NCBI GenBank assembly: GCA_963556695.1
Contig: CAUWAG010000013.1
Span: 1,922,001-1,986,000 of the forward strand
Direction: 5' to 3'
Source of the DNA: Anthostomella pinea
Lineage: Eukaryota > Ascomycota > Sordariomycetes > Xylariales > Xylariaceae
Length of the DNA stretch: 64,000 nt
Positions 22,813 through 35,500 of the stretch are shown here, piece after piece. The notes under the pieces are model-generated. The model did no database searches. It had not been told where the DNA came from and was given only the letters and a program-made list of their open reading frames with translations. The stretch's first letter is position 1. The number at the start of each line of letters is the position of its first letter. Both the position numbers and the translations under genes were made by a program.

Positions 22813-24856
22813 ATGGTCCGAGATTTGAACGCTTTGAGAGCTACTGCGAAGCGCTGGACCACCAATCGACATTCCCAAGCTGCGTCCCTCGAAACGAATG
22901 CCGAGGTGACTACGCTGTACGAAGAATTGGACCACGGAAAACGTCAGATTCGCCTTCTTAGAGTGAAGCCTGGCCTTCAGGAGATAGAATGCGTACTCGA
23001 AACCTTCCCACTGGACGATCCACCGGTGTACAAGGCGCTATCCTATACGTGGGGCCAGGATGCAGCGGGCCATGAGGTCCGAATCAATGGAGAGGGCTTC
23101 TCTGTGAGACCCAATCTCTACGAGCTCCTTCGACTACTCTTGCGTGAGCAGGACAGCAGCTGGTTCTTCATCGACGCCGTATGCATCAACCAGCAAGATG
23201 TCGCCGATCGCACGAGTCAGGTCAAGCAGATGGGCGACGTCTATCGCTATGCTGTGGAGGTCGTAGCTTGGCTTGGTTCTGATGGCACTGAGGATCCTGA
23301 TGTTCTTGCAAGTTGGCAGGGGCTGTGTGGACTCGGCGTGGAGGCTCTGGAGAGCCCGGATAGCGCTGCTTTCATGGTTGAGCGCATGAAGAGCAGATCG
23401 ACTGAGCTGCTCGCGCTTCTTGAGGCTCTGTGCCAGCGACCTTATTGGAGGAGGCTATGGGTAGCACAGGAGGTCATGCTCAGCCGCGAATTGACTCTGC
23501 GCTGCAACGAGTTGCGATGCCCTTGGGATGTCTTGCTCCTCTTTCTCGACTACACATACGAGCAGGACTTGACTGGGTTCGCAAAGGAGGTGCCGGTCCA
23601 CAAAGTACCGGTATTCGCTCTGAGATATGAGGAAAGTGAACTAGACAACAGCTCTTGGATTGCTGTCAATAGCTTGTTCATGGAATTTTCGGATCCTTTG
23701 GCTTCTTCAAATCATTGGGTGCGCTTTGGGATGGCCAACCGACGGTCTCGACCGATTCATCTCAACTGGCCTCTCGGTCGCGCAAGGCTGCTGTTGAACC
23801 AAAAGAAGGCATGGCAGCCGGAGAAAGATAGACCAAACATGAGACGACAACGTGGTAGCAGCCTTTGTGATGCATCAGTGCTCCATCACCCACGATAAGA
23901 TCTTTGGCTCCCAGGGCCTAACCCACAGTGAAGTCGTCGTGGATTACAGAATGTCTGTCTCTGAGCTCTACACTCATGCGCTGATTGAGGGTCTCGTGGA
24001 GCTTCAATTGTTCCGAGGTCCTTACCTACCCTGCAAACGGTCAGAACCGTTGTTGTACGTTGGGGTGCTCTTGTTGGGTCTTGCCTTGATGAAAGACAGG
24101 CGCTATCGCGCAAACGCGATTCTGATCACATCCACTGTCCTGAGACGCATGGGCTGGTCTTTGCGACATCGACAGTTCTGGCATCTCGCTAGGGAGCAGT
24201 TCGACCTCATGGCAACTTACCATTTTCCGCCCACGGACTTCTTTCTTCAGTTCCTCTATCCTCTAACGGTAAAGATGCTCTTCTGGCGACTCGAACTCGA
24301 GATGCGCGTCTATCGATCAGTCAACTCTGTACCAGCGTCTGCCGCCGAGCGTAAATCGTTCATGGCATGAGACGAGTACATCGAAAAAGCATACCGCGAA
24401 CTTTTGGAGAAGAAACTATCTGGCTTGACCAAGTACGACGGTCTCGTCCGGGAGTTACAGCGACTATCCACCGCAGAAGGACTCACCGACAACGAGGCGA
24501 AGGTTCTTTTAGAAGATATTGTCAGGTTCCCGACTGCTCGCGAGTGTGCTCAACTGAACGAGCGAGCATTACAAGATGTGCTCGATCGCCTAAAGTCGAT
24601 GACTACGTCCGACTGCACAACGAGCAAAGATGACTGCAAGATACTGCTGACGATCTTTGACAAGCTGTCAGACGCCGTGAAGCCTCGAGAAGATTGGGGT
24701 TTCAGCGGCGTGCCTGATATCATGCAACGAGCCAATAAACATGTCAGAGCGATCGAAGAGCTCCTACGGATTAGTCGAAAGTCCGGTGAATCGAGATATG
24801 TAAAGATTAGGGAGGCTTTTCAAGGCCGGTACTCAGACTCTGTTCCATTATTCTAG
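22813..24856 (+). pseudogene. HET-domain (heterokaryon incompatibility) gene, broken
   Basis: The frame opens at ATG 22813 (good context, GCCATGG). The HET core is clear: YKALSYTWGQD (about residues 76-86), WFFIDAVCINQQDVADRTSQ and MGDVYRYAVEVVAWLG, then RPYWRRLWVAQEV. Near 23838-23850 the frame must shift by one to continue as CSITHDKIFGSQGLTH, the usual motif after the HET domain. A TGA at 24368-24370 then stops that frame (SFMA, stop, DEYIEKAYREL), after which the same frame stays open to 24856. No splice sites explain these breaks. HET proteins trigger cell death after fusion of unlike hyphae; this copy would give only the N-terminal domain. Confidence 0.85.
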
Positions 24857-25970
24857 CTGAGAGGGGCGGAACAGCGGCATTCCCTGAAGGTGTGTGGCAG
24901 TGCGACTGAACGATGGTCAGTCAACAGTGCGATAGTGGTACGACTTGACTCACCCGTCGAATGTGGTAATGGCAAGCATGCCTTGTGTGCGTCAATAGAT
25001 ACCATTGATCGAACTTAAGCTTTAGCTAGAAAGCTTGCTTGCTTGCCGGCTCGGTCACGGACCTGTATAAATAACTGGAAGAATTTACGTATTTTAACGA
25101 AATATTTATTATGTCGAGCAGAGTAAAGACGCGGCTTTTAATTTATAAATCGTAAAAGTAAGAGACGGTATATCTGCTAGACTATGCGTTCGATATTAAG
25201 CGGGTGTTATCTCGGATAGACCGGCTGTAATATTCTAAGCGGAAAGCGCACACGACACTTCTTATAAAAGAGTTTCAAAGTATTAAAGAAGTTCCTGTAA
25301 ATTTGTATACGCCACGATGAATATCTTTGAGCATAACATAAGAGGTTAGTAAATAAACCAGAGGCCTGGCTTATCAAGGAATATACTGCAGAAACCCTTT
25401 GTGGTCGCGCTTTTACACGGGTGCCTAGGCAACAAATAGGCAGTGTCCCATTTTGATATTTAGGATGTTAACGAGACAGAGACAAAAGTGAGTCTGTTGA
25501 CTATTACTATGGCCATGATAACACTTCGACCGGGACGACTTGGCTTACAAGTGGTGTAATTGGAGGTGACACAGGTTCCACTTACGGGCTACGCACACAA
25601 GTGTTGAGGGCCCATTGACACTTCGAGATCGTCGGTAAGCTATAAGGAAGCGAGACAGTCAACGGCTGAGGTCCATTCTCCTATTCAGAAGGCGTAGCAG
25701 CGATGATAGCAAGGCCAGATGCCCAATTTTGATCAACAGGGGCGGCCACGTTCCATGGCTCGGCCCAGGTCGAATTACATCCTGACCATGAGAGCCTCGG
25801 TGTACCTTGGCGACATAGCTGCCTCCGTCCTCGATCAGCTGGTCCTTGTCCATCTCATAGCAACCTTTCACTATAAAGTTCTTCACAACTGTGACCAGTC
25901 ACAAGCCGAGGAGACCCTCCGCCTTCCCCCGTCTGCCATTGACCAACACACCATTATGGCGGTTTGTCAC
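24857..25970. other. Intergenic region with a mutated HET relic
   Basis: Apart from the relic at 25091-25297 I see no gene. The middle is AT-rich, consistent with RIP-type decay. Confidence 0.5.
25091..25297 (+). pseudogene. AT-mutated relic of the 3' end of a HET gene
   Basis: This stretch aligns base by base with 28856-29065, the 3' part of the intact HET gene downstream. Shared landmarks are GAGACGGT then TAT, CTAGACTAT against CTGGACTAT, and AAGCGGGTGTTATCTCGGAT against GAGCGGGTGCTTTCCCGGAT. Many differences are C to T or G to A, as in RIP. The translated remnant reads ETVYLLDY and RVLSR before a stop. It is a fragment of a paralogue, not part of the neighbouring gene. Confidence 0.75.
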
Positions 25971-26660
25971 CTACCCGGTGCCTGTCGCATCCTCTTCGTG
26001 GTCGGTGTCATTGCTTATGGCATCCTGGTATGGCGAATCCGCCCTTTGAAAGTCGTACATCAACCTGTCCTCATCTGCGTCTGGTACGTCAAATTTGAAA
26101 TGCTTGACTGTATCCGCAATAACTGCAAGTGATAGAAGTATCCTATGTTTTGGATGTCAGTGACACTCTTCTATTCCTGGTCGACATCCTCGCCGCAGTA
26201 CTTACGCAGCAACAGCCGTAACGACAGACAGCGCCCCAAACGGGGGCTGATCTCTACTACCCAGACTCGCGGCCAAAGCCAGATCACCAACGATGAAGCC
26301 AACAGTGATAAGTCCCCCTATCAAAGCCGTAGCTTGATTGCAGAAGTGGGATTCCCGACCACTGACTCGGCCGGCTATTTGGAGAAAGAAGAAGATGGCG
26401 AGATTGAAAGCCGCACCCATGAACCCCTAAACGATAGTTAACATGGTAAGGGTCCTTGAGACGATGGAGGACTGTCCACAACTTACCACAGGTGCACAGG
26501 CATTGAGGACAGAGCTATCAGCGTTGTGCTCCGACCAGGATACGTTGCCGTCCATCCAGCCGTCTTCGTAATTGATAGCCAAGACCATGCCCGCTACACC
26601 GAGCACCAGGTGGCCGAAGATGGCGACGACGCGGGCTGCAAACCACCAAGCCTTATCCAT
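25971..26660 (-). CDS. Four-span membrane protein (MARVEL-like)
   Basis: Three exons, 26660-26487, 26426-26206 and 26142-25971, give 188 aa. Introns of 60 and 63 bp start GTAAGT and end TAG, and all phases agree. Four hydrophobic segments are visible: VVAIFGHLVLGVAGMVLAI, FMGAAFNLAIFFFLQIAG, ALIGGLITVGFIVGDLALAA and VVTAVAAILLSLAVIA. The last segment is created across the second splice, which supports the model. A polar acidic tail (DVPDADEDRLMYDF, then a run ending DHEEDATGTG) would be cytosolic. Size and layout fit the small fungal tetraspan proteins of the MARVEL type. The function is unknown. Confidence 0.8.
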
Positions 26661-27088
26661 GTTTACTGGCAGTCTGTGGTGCGCGAGCCTTTATGGTAGT
26701 TGATTCCTGAGAAGAGTGATCAGAACGATGTTGTAGTGAGGAATTGATGCTACGCGCGCACTATTTCAGCTGTCAGGGTGCCACCCCATCCCAGGGTGAG
26801 TCAGCGAGGGCTCCTGACAGATCATAGGCTGACTGATATATAGATACTGAGGCTGAACCGACATAGCCACGCTGCTCCGGTCAGAGGACCAGTTATTAGT
26901 GCTGACGATCAATCCTGGCCGATATCGTTTAAACGTGTTCCCCAGATCACTTGCATGGAGAACGTGATGCTGATCCTTTGCCTCCATAATACGGTCCCGC
27001 ATTATAATGCGACGGAGCCAGCACACTCGGTCCTCAACAATCATTTTGGGGTGACAGACATTTAGCTGCATATAAACGCCGACCGAAA
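26661..27088. other. Divergent promoter region
   Basis: Intergenic region between the minus-strand membrane protein gene and the plus-strand HET gene. A CATATAAA sequence lies just before the HET start. Nothing else is seen. Confidence 0.4.
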
Positions 27089-29155
27089 ATGGTCTTTGCC
27101 TTCGGCCGCGACTCCAGCAGAGATGGCTTCTGTACCATCAGAACAGACATGGACCGGCAGCCGAAGTGCAACGGATGCCGCAGAGTCGAAGCGCTGCTGC
27201 GCTACGGCAAAGAACACGTCCCAGTGGGATCGAGTTCGAAGCCAGTGCTGTTCCACAGCGACTACCGGGAGCTCGAATACTGCGCAGAGAAATGCAGCAC
27301 TTGTCGCGTCTTTCGCCGTAGCCTGATACTCAACCAGGCCACCTTCGCGCAAGTCGAGGCGCTGGCGGCGCCGGCGCAACAAGTCCCGGTGTGGGCAACC
27401 ATCGAGCACGGAGAACTCCGAGTGAGCTTACAGGAAGGTGCGCGATCCTCCTGTCGGGCGAGCATGAAAGTCAAAGCAATATTGAGTGAGCCAGCTGAGA
27501 TGGCAGAGCGCTCACTTCCGACCCTCGCGTCGGAAGACCGAGTTTCGGCGCAGATCCAGGCCTGGGCGAAAGGCTGTCAAACACAACATTCAAACTGCGG
27601 CAACCTCAATTGGTCTCATAGGAATCCCACGAGGCTGGTCCAGATATTGTCAGGTTCTTCCATCAGGCTCGTTGACACTCGGGAGGTGGACTTTTTGCCA
27701 TATATCGCTCTGAGTTATTGCTGGGGGCCCGATCAAGAGCCCGAGAAGGAGTCCGGTGCTGAAACAAAGACCGTAAAGACAAACTACACCCAACGCAAGA
27801 AACCGTTCTCCATAACGGACCTCCGGAAAACCCTTCAAGACGTTATCCTTCTAGCAAGACGCGTTGGCGTACAGCACGTGTGGATCGACTCCGTGTGCAT
27901 CATTCAAGACGACAACGAAGACTGGAGGACCGAGGCATCGTCAATGGCGGAGGTGTACAGCAACGCATATTTCACACTATGCGCAGTCGCAGTAGACAAC
28001 GCTGACGCAGCACTGGACCGACCCCGAGAAGCCTGGAGATATCCAACCGAGCCGTGCCGGCTCGACGGGCGGAATCTCGCAGCTTCAGGTCCGCCTCTGC
28101 ATGAGCTCAAGCGTCGCGCGCCATACTCGACCCGGGCGTGGATCCTGCAGGAAGAGAAACTCTCGCCCAGGATCCTGTACTGGACGCCACAGCGGATGTA
28201 CTGGTCCTGCGCAACGCAAAGGTTCGAGGAGGGCGCGCAAAGTCGGAGACGACGCCCTGAAGTGGCTGATGAGAAGAGCTCTACACAGGCCTTCCTCCGC
28301 GCCTCGCGCGATGGCGTGAACCTGCACCCGTATTGGAAGGATATTGTAGAAGACTATACAAGAAGACTGTTAACAAGTGCAAAGGACAGGTTCCCCGCCG
28401 TGTCGGGTCTTGCCGCGAAGTACCAACTGCTGCAGGACGAGGATGAATTCCTAGCCGGCCTCTGGCGAAACACCGTGGCCGAAGACCTTGCCTGGTCCGT
28501 TGAGTCGGTTCCGCCGCCGGACCGGCAGCGGGATCGAATACAAGGAATTCCTTCCTGGTCGTGGGCATCGCTCCGCTTGGGCACACCAGTCAAGATGAGT
28601 CGCAACTGGCTTGCCTGCAACTCGTTCATCTTCCTAGAGGCTCAGAGCGGACAACAGGATCTGGTTGTACCTCTTCCGCTCGATGGAGTCGCACCAGTGG
28701 ACCGTGCCATCCAAAGGATCCAGATAGGAGCCCACGTCACGAGCATTAAGGTGCGAGGCCGAATGCGACCTCTACTGCGGGCAAGCTCGGAGCAACGCCT
28801 CTGGTCAGACGTGAGTAGTCGTTCGGCAACACAGGAGGGGACTTTCTCGTTTGCGCGCTTCGTCGACCGGAACATTCACTGCATCGAGCCGAGTAGGGGA
28901 CGGCTTCTAGTTTACGAATCGCAGAGACGCGAGACGGTGTATCAGCTGGACTATCTGTCAGATACCGAGCGGGTGCTTTCCCGGATGGGCCACCTGCAGT
29001 GCCTCGAGGTGGGTGCGCATACGATACTGCTTGTAGAAGAGTGTGAAGGTGCTGAGGAGCCGGTGAAGTCGTGTCGGCGACTAGGACTATCTTTGGGCTT
29101 GACAAGGCAGGATTTCTTTGGGAGCGCTCTCTTGGGGACGTGTCACTTAGTATGA
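27089..29155 (+). CDS. HET-domain protein, intact
   Basis: A single open frame of 688 aa. A second ATG at 27149 could also be used. The N-terminal part has paired cysteines (CNGCRR, CAEKCSTCRVF), as often seen in this class. The HET domain follows: YIALSYCWGPD (about residue 208), ITDLRKTLQDVILLARRVGV, VWIDSVCIIQDDNEDW and MAEVYSNAYFTLCAV. After it come RAWILQEEKLSPRILYW, the usual W-x-LQE motif, and GIPSWSWASL. By family it would take part in programmed death or self/non-self recognition between hyphae. A mutated fragment of a relative lies 2 kb upstream. Confidence 0.9.
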   Translation: MVFAFGRDSSRDGFCTIRTDMDRQPKCNGCRRVEALLRYGKEHVPVGSSSKPVLFHSDYRELEYCAEKCSTCRVFRRSLILNQATFAQVEALAAPAQQVPVWATIEHGELRVSLQEGARSSCRASMKVKAILSEPAEMAERSLPTLASEDRVSAQIQAWAKGCQTQHSNCGNLNWSHRNPTRLVQILSGSSIRLVDTREVDFLPYIALSYCWGPDQEPEKESGAETKTVKTNYTQRKKPFSITDLRKTLQDVILLARRVGVQHVWIDSVCIIQDDNEDWRTEASSMAEVYSNAYFTLCAVAVDNADAALDRPREAWRYPTEPCRLDGRNLAASGPPLHELKRRAPYSTRAWILQEEKLSPRILYWTPQRMYWSCATQRFEEGAQSRRRRPEVADEKSSTQAFLRASRDGVNLHPYWKDIVEDYTRRLLTSAKDRFPAVSGLAAKYQLLQDEDEFLAGLWRNTVAEDLAWSVESVPPPDRQRDRIQGIPSWSWASLRLGTPVKMSRNWLACNSFIFLEAQSGQQDLVVPLPLDGVAPVDRAIQRIQIGAHVTSIKVRGRMRPLLRASSEQRLWSDVSSRSATQEGTFSFARFVDRNIHCIEPSRGRLLVYESQRRETVYQLDYLSDTERVLSRMGHLQCLEVGAHTILLVEECEGAEEPVKSCRRLGLSLGLTRQDFFGSALLGTCHLV

Positions 29156-29653
29156 GGCACGAAATCTGGAAACAGACGAAGTGAATGTTCGGAGGGGTGA
29201 GAGATGGCACAACATCTAATGACAGCTACTCCGCGACTGGGAGACCCAGACTCGCGATCCTTCCTCGGCACCATTGACACCGGGGCCGTCAAGCTTTTGT
29301 GCGCCGTGATGTCAGTACCAACCTGTCGTGTGACCGGATCATGGCATGATGCGAATAGGCGCACGAGGGGATGATATTGTATTCATGTTCCCACTTCTCA
29401 TAAAGGGTCCATATATTCCCGATTTCTTCGACCTGAAACCATCATTCCACCAGACTAGAACTGGCGCATGTCGACGAACGTGGGCCGTAGGGTCGAGAGG
29501 GAGATGGGAGACGAGGAAGCCGGTGGTTATCTCGAAAAAAAGTTACCAGCTACGACTAGATTACAGTTACGACGAAGATGTCGAGCTTATGTACCATTAC
29601 CAACACCGCCAAACCCACTTCCCCTATTACCCCCCTATTACCCATTATCACCA
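29156..29653. other. Convergent intergenic region
   Basis: No gene is supported. A CCTATTAC-type pyrimidine-rich stretch occurs near 29620-29650. Confidence 0.4.
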
Positions 29654-30949
29654 TCATATCCGCACCACACTCTGTGCATCAGTAGTATACCGCAAATCAT
29701 CCTTCATAGCGCTCTTCAACCAGCAATAATTCAGATCCGTCCCCTGCGGCCCGACATCATACCAGATTGCGCCGTTGCACTGCTCGTTGTTCGCGCACAG
29801 CGATACGCACTCCTGCATGGTCTGCGCCTCGAGGTTCTCGATGTCTGCGCCCTGGTGCGCAACGTTGCACTCGACTTTGAATTGATCACCTGTTTTGGGG
29901 TCGGTGTAGGTGCTGCCGTCGTCGGCGAGGCACTTGGGCTTGGAGGAGCCGCCTGATGTGGGCTCGGTGGTGGGTGTAGAGGTGGCGGTGGTAGTTGTAG
30001 GGGGGGCAGCGGCTGTGGGCTGGGACGGAGTTGGGTCAGCAGTCGTTGGTGTGGGTTTGGTGACAATAACAGGGGGAGTGGGCTCGGTCTTCGCTTCCAC
30101 CGTAGGAGTCGAGGTTTCAGACGGCAAGCTTGGTGTCGTGACCGGTTGTAAAGAAGTGGCGATGGTAACTAATTCCGAAGAAGCAAGAAGTGGGAGCTCG
30201 CTCGTCTTGAATGCGGATACGGTTTCGGTCGTGAGCGAGGGCAACAGGAGGGAACTGCTGCTTACTTGGTTACCACCACCCTGAGACATTGTCACTGGCG
30301 TCGAACTGATGAGTGAATACGTGTTAGCGACACTGCTGCTGGAATAATTCCTTCACGATAGAGGCGCTTACTGTACAGCATGATTACGTTTCGTCAACCC
30401 AACAGCAACCCCAATGACGACGCCCACAAAGACCAGCAGCACACAAGCCAGCACCACCCAGAAGGTCCTCCTTCTCAACCCCCAAATCGTCGGCGTGCCG
30501 TCGCCTACCGCAATCTTCTGATTCATCTCCCTATCCCAGCTCTTGCCCGTGCGAAATTTATCTGACAAACTGACGATCCGCGGTCCCGAGACCACAATGA
30601 GGCCTGGCTGAGACTTCCGGATATCGGGACTTCCGACTTCGATGCCCTCCTCGGGCGGGTGCACCTCCGGCGCGGACGACTGGCTGCCGATGACGGTACT
30701 GGTCATGCTCGAGCTCGCCGAGTGCGGGTGCTTGTCTCGGAACCTGAGACTCTTCCTGAACTTCTTGAAGCTCTCCCACGTGGGCGAGGCCGCTGGCGCC
30801 CCCCGCCCGATGTCGCCCTCCTCGGCGCAGTCCCAGCACGCAGGCAGGGCCTTGCGGTCTGAGTGTGGGCAACGTGAACCATCATTGGTGTCGTTGGTGA
30901 TGTTGGGGTTCGACGTCTCGTCGGCGGGACTGCTACTATCGCTCCCCAT
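29654..30949 (-). CDS. Single-pass membrane protein with Thr/Pro stalk and cysteine-bearing ectodomain
   Basis: Exon 1 runs 30949-30372 and exon 2 runs 30305-29654 (409 aa). The 66-bp intron is GTAAGC...CAG, with matching phase. The N-terminal part (1-165) is hydrophilic with CPHSDRK and CWDCAEEGD, probably cytosolic. A single transmembrane helix follows (FWVVLACVLLVFVGVVIGVAVGL, about 168-190) after an RRR cluster. Then comes a Ser/Thr/Pro stalk (about 195-320) and a terminal domain with spaced cysteines (KPKCLADDGSTY, VECNVAHQG, MQECVSLCANNEQCNGAIWY, YCWLKS), similar to PAN/apple-like folds of fungal cell-surface proteins. It is probably a type II-like surface sensor or adhesin. The ligand is unknown. 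Confidence 0.8.
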
Positions 30950-32532
30950 CGTACGGACGTAAATTTTCGAAACGCGTGTATTGCGTAAATTTTCGATCTG
31001 GCAAACTGGCTATAACTGGCGTGTTGTGTTGGTGAGCACATCCCAATTCGGTACATATCCTAGAAAAGATAATCATGAGAAAGCAAGTGTACCAAACGAA
31101 GTCAAGATGAGGAAGTAAGGGTCAAACGAAGACAACCACCCCCAACAGGATAGGGCCGTATCAGCCCATGTCATCGTAGCTATCCTTGCCCGCCCCTATG
31201 ACCACAAGGCGATGCTGATGCTATTCTTAAGCACGAAGCTCGCAGACAAAGCTGGCTTTCTCTTTGGGTGACAAATGGCGATCCCCATATCAATAGAGTC
31301 TGTCTCCGGGGGCTGAAAAGCTTCAAGGGGAAGACCAAAAGGACAATGGGCGGGCAAACAACAGGCGCACGAGCACTATAGCCTCATCCCTTACGTTGGT
31401 GTTGGGCGCCACCTTGTCCGCGAATAATGCCGGGGAGGCTTGCTCGTTCAGCAGACCATACGAGATCTATCTTTCAGTAGTGGGCAAGCCAGATGGGATG
31501 CTACAGTCACCCCTCATAAGTCTCCGCCCGTCATGCTCCTGTCAACTTTTCAATATTAGTGCTGCATTCGTATTAACAGAATACGCTCCCTGGAATAAAC
31601 AGGTCTAACGCAATAAGCCATATCTAATGCTTATTCTAGACTGATTATTCCAGATTTAATAAAGACAACTTTTCGCTTGGTGCATAAGGCGTGTATGGAG
31701 ACTTCTAGAGGTTTAGTGTAGCTTACGCGGATTCCCTGTGTGCCGAGATTGGCTTCGGCGACGCCTCGACGACTTCCCCCTCGGTTGAATCCATCAAGAC
31801 AAACGACCCCGGAAGCACGTAACCCCCCGTAAGGCCCGTAATGACTAGCCCCCAATACCTCTCAGCCCCGAGGGGCAAGGACGAAGGAGGCTGGCCCGAC
31901 GATCAGAACAGGTGATGGGATACAGATAGACGAACACTCGGACCGACATTCATCTCGAACCCGGTAGGAAGATGACGACCCCCGTAAGTATGGACGAAGG
32001 AGCAGATGTAAAAGGGCTACCTCGGTGACTAGGCCGCATAGAGCATTCATTCGTTGCGTCGCCACTCCAACGGGGTAGCCGCTTGGAGCAGCTGTTGCCT
32101 GCACCGGAGCACTTGAGAAACATGAGCATATTATTTGGAATTACCATGTATGGCTGATTAGTGATTATATGGCAGTGCGGATACTAGGGAACCGTCTAGC
32201 CCTAAAGTTCGTTTGCACAAGACACTTCCTGTACGGCAGGAACATCCATCTTCGTCGTGGGGTATCCGTATCTCGTCCTCAAACCAAGGATGGGGGAATC
32301 ATGAATAACAACCTGTAAACGCCATGCTTGCCATGCTTCACAGCACAAAAGAACCATCCACCGTGAAGACTGAAAAGAACAGCTCTGTCTACAAACGCGC
32401 AGATTTGTTGGCCAAAATCATGATTTCTGACGACCAATCGGGCCCAACTCTCCCGTGGTGCCTCCGTGATGGTCGAATGCACCGTACGAGGGGTATTCAC
32501 TGTATCGGCAGCATCAATCATGATAAAGGCCA
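30950..32532. other. Intergenic region with one miniature transposon
   Basis: Apart from the element at 31504-31718, no gene is supported. Open frames on either strand are short and featureless. Confidence 0.4.
31504..31718 (+). mobile_element. Miniature inverted-repeat element (CAGTCACCCC end)
   Basis: 215 bp, flanked by TA on both sides. The left end is CAGTCACCCCTCATAAGTCT and the right end is its imperfect inverse, ending GTTTAGTG. The inner part holds the family's AATAAGC / GCTTATTC inverted pair. It has no coding capacity. Confidence 0.85.
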
Positions 32533-35500
32533 TTAGTTTGCAGCAGTCGTGATTGGCAACCGTTGGGCAACATCCGAACTGAGTGACGGCTTCTTCCACC
32601 CTGTGGTGCCGTTCGTTCCAGCGCGTTTAGTGTCGGCTGCATTGGGCTTCGGGGTATTGTGTCCATCTGTAAAGTCATCTGCCTTGAAGTTGTCCCGACT
32701 GCGAGTGTCTTCGCTCTGCCTGCCCGTCTGGACAGATTTCCTGGACATCTCATGGCTGACTCTTTTCTCCATGCTCTTCCTTGCCTCTTCGGTGCTCGGC
32801 TTGTTATTGCCCAGCACAACATCAAGCTTCTCGCCTTGATTGATGGCTTCAATGGCCCTCTCGGCAATCTCCACATTCTCAAAGGCACGGCCTTTGCCCC
32901 ATTTGCCAAGTGACTTGCTCTTCTCACCTTTCTTTCCAATGCTACGACGCAAGTGGCCCTGGAGTCCTCGTTTTCCATTCTCGCTCATGATAACGTCCGC
33001 CAATTGTCGCATGACTCGCCAGCCTTTCTCGATGTCTTCTAGAGCAACCTTGCGCTCCGAGTCCGACAGAGCCTTCAGCTCGCGTTGCCCATGAATGATG
33101 CGAGCACGACGGAGGTATTTGACCTGCTTCTTGCCGCCGGATACCTCTTTGGCTACTCCCTTGAGGGTGTAACCCACAGGAGCGAAGATCGCTGCAAGGT
33201 CTTTCAGGACGAATCCCATAAGACCCATGCCCACACCGGCGACTGCTCCTTCGACACCGTCCTCCTTTGCACCACGATAAGGCAGTCGAACAATTCCTGT
33301 AACTCCATCGTATATACCATACATGAACTCTGAGCCGGCCGCCCTGAGTCCAGACTTGATTCCAGTGACTCGAGTCGGACGTCGGACAGTCTCGTCACCG
33401 TACAAGCGAGGCGCGTTGTGGAAGCCTTGAGCTATAGCGAGCGTAAGATCAACAGGAGCACGAACTAAAGCGCGTCCAGACCTGCCGACGCCTTCCTGGA
33501 CGTCGTGGAAGTACTCGTCTTGAGCAGGCTCAAGAGGGGCTGTTCCTGGAGTCCCGGCAGCCAGCAGTGAGGCATTGTCAGGCTGGTCAGCCATGCTGCC
33601 GGGAGTAGCTCCTCCATTTGCACCATTCGCCGCTGGCCCATACTTTCCGTTCGCTTTTGCCGCCGAGCGCTCGGCTAGCAATTTCTGTCTTCGCGTCTTT
33701 CTTTCCTCCTTCTTCTTCTTGCGTTCGGCACGCTTGTTCGATGTCTTGGTCATGTGGTACGGTACACCGCCAATACCGCCAAAGAGGTCGCCAACAGTGC
33801 TCATCAAGGCTCCCGCAATGCCAGTGATGGGCTCGCCGGGGCCCTCAAAGTCGTTCCACTCCTTGTGTCGGATAAGACGTAACCTACGCCACGAAATGTA
33901 ACCTCTGTCGACTGCCACATCAGCAGCAAGGGCACTAAGCTTGAGACTCGTATTCTTGACCGTCCATACGGCCACGCGATCGTCCAGAATCGAGCACCGC
34001 ATGGACTTCTCTCCCGAAAGCGTGAGGGAACGGTGGAAAGCTCTCACGGCATTTTTTGCGCCGTCACCTTCAGCCTCGATGCTGCGGGCGATTTCCTGGG
34101 CGGCCTCTAGTGCCTCGTCTGTCAAGCAGTATTTAATACTTTCGGCCAGCCGCTCGGCGTTCAATTGCTTGTAAGGCACGGGGTCAGGTCCCGCGCCGGC
34201 ATTGGCGACCATCGAGCCCCAAAAGTTCTGGTCACCAAAGAACGGCACGATGGCGGTCGGCTTGCCGCACTTGAGAGCGGCGGCGGTCGTCCCAGCACCA
34301 CCGTGGATAACGCAAGCTCGGACCTTGGGAAACAGCCAGTCGTGCGGCGTATTCTCGAGCATGTAGATGTTTTCAGGCACATTGTCTTGGCCCAAACCTC
34401 CCCAGCCTTTAGAAACTAGAGCTCGGACTCCGGCTGCCCGTACTGCTTCGAAGATCATCTCGGTGAAACGGTCAGCATCGTCCACGACGATGGACCCGAA
34501 GCCGATGTAAATGGGTGCCTCTCCGGCGTCAAGAAACTTGACGAGATCGACGGGTGGCTTGAAAGTTGAGGCAAGGTCAAGGAATACGAAGCCGCTGATA
34601 TCTACCTCTGGACCCCAGTCTTCAGGTTTGGGTACTAACGCAGGACTCCACAAGTAGGTGAATGGGACGTGGAGGCGATAGGTCGCGCCGGGAGCCCAAA
34701 GGGTGGAAACGGGATCGAGACCCAGCGTCTTGATGCGAAAATCGTTTACCAAATCTCCAAGTCCCTGCCAGACCATCATCTCAACTAGCGGATATGAGAT
34801 GAAGTTGGTGTATCCGGGGTCAACGTTGGACTTATTGATGCTTGCTAAAGGGTGGGGAAAGGCCTGGGTCGGCGTGTAGGGAAATGTGAACATGAGGTGC
34901 AGTGGGATTCCGAGGGCTTCTGCGCAGTGGACGTGCGCGAAACTAGGCGGATTGGCAATAATGGTATCCGCAACGAACGGATCATCCTTGCCCATCATCT
35001 TCAAGTTCTGAGCGTCTTTCTCGTTGTCTGTCGCATTCACACACGCTCGCCAGAACCCCTCAAACATCTCGGCCATGGCAGCGCGCCTCCTTCCGATGTC
35101 GCCGGCCTTTACCGTCTCCAGCTTGGGGATCATACCGGGATTCTTGACCATGAAGGCCATAAGCTCGGAAGGATCACCACCAACGGAAAAGAACTCCAAC
35201 CCCGAGTCTCTCTCAACGAAGTCTCGGAAAGCGGGATGAGTAGCGATCCTCACGCGGTGTCCGTACTCCTCTTTAAGTAACTTGCCAATCTTCAAGAAAG
35301 GTTGGGCATCACCGCGTGAGCCGATTACCATGATGACTATATTCAACTTGGGCCGTCTCGAGGCTTTCGAAGTGGCAGTGGTAGCCGAAGATAGGCGCGA
35401 CTGCGCCGACCGTTGGGTAATCTTACCACCCTCGCCTGGCCCGATGACGACCTTCTTAACTGCCGTGCCCAAAGCCTTGGCGAGGTAGCCCGTATTGCTG

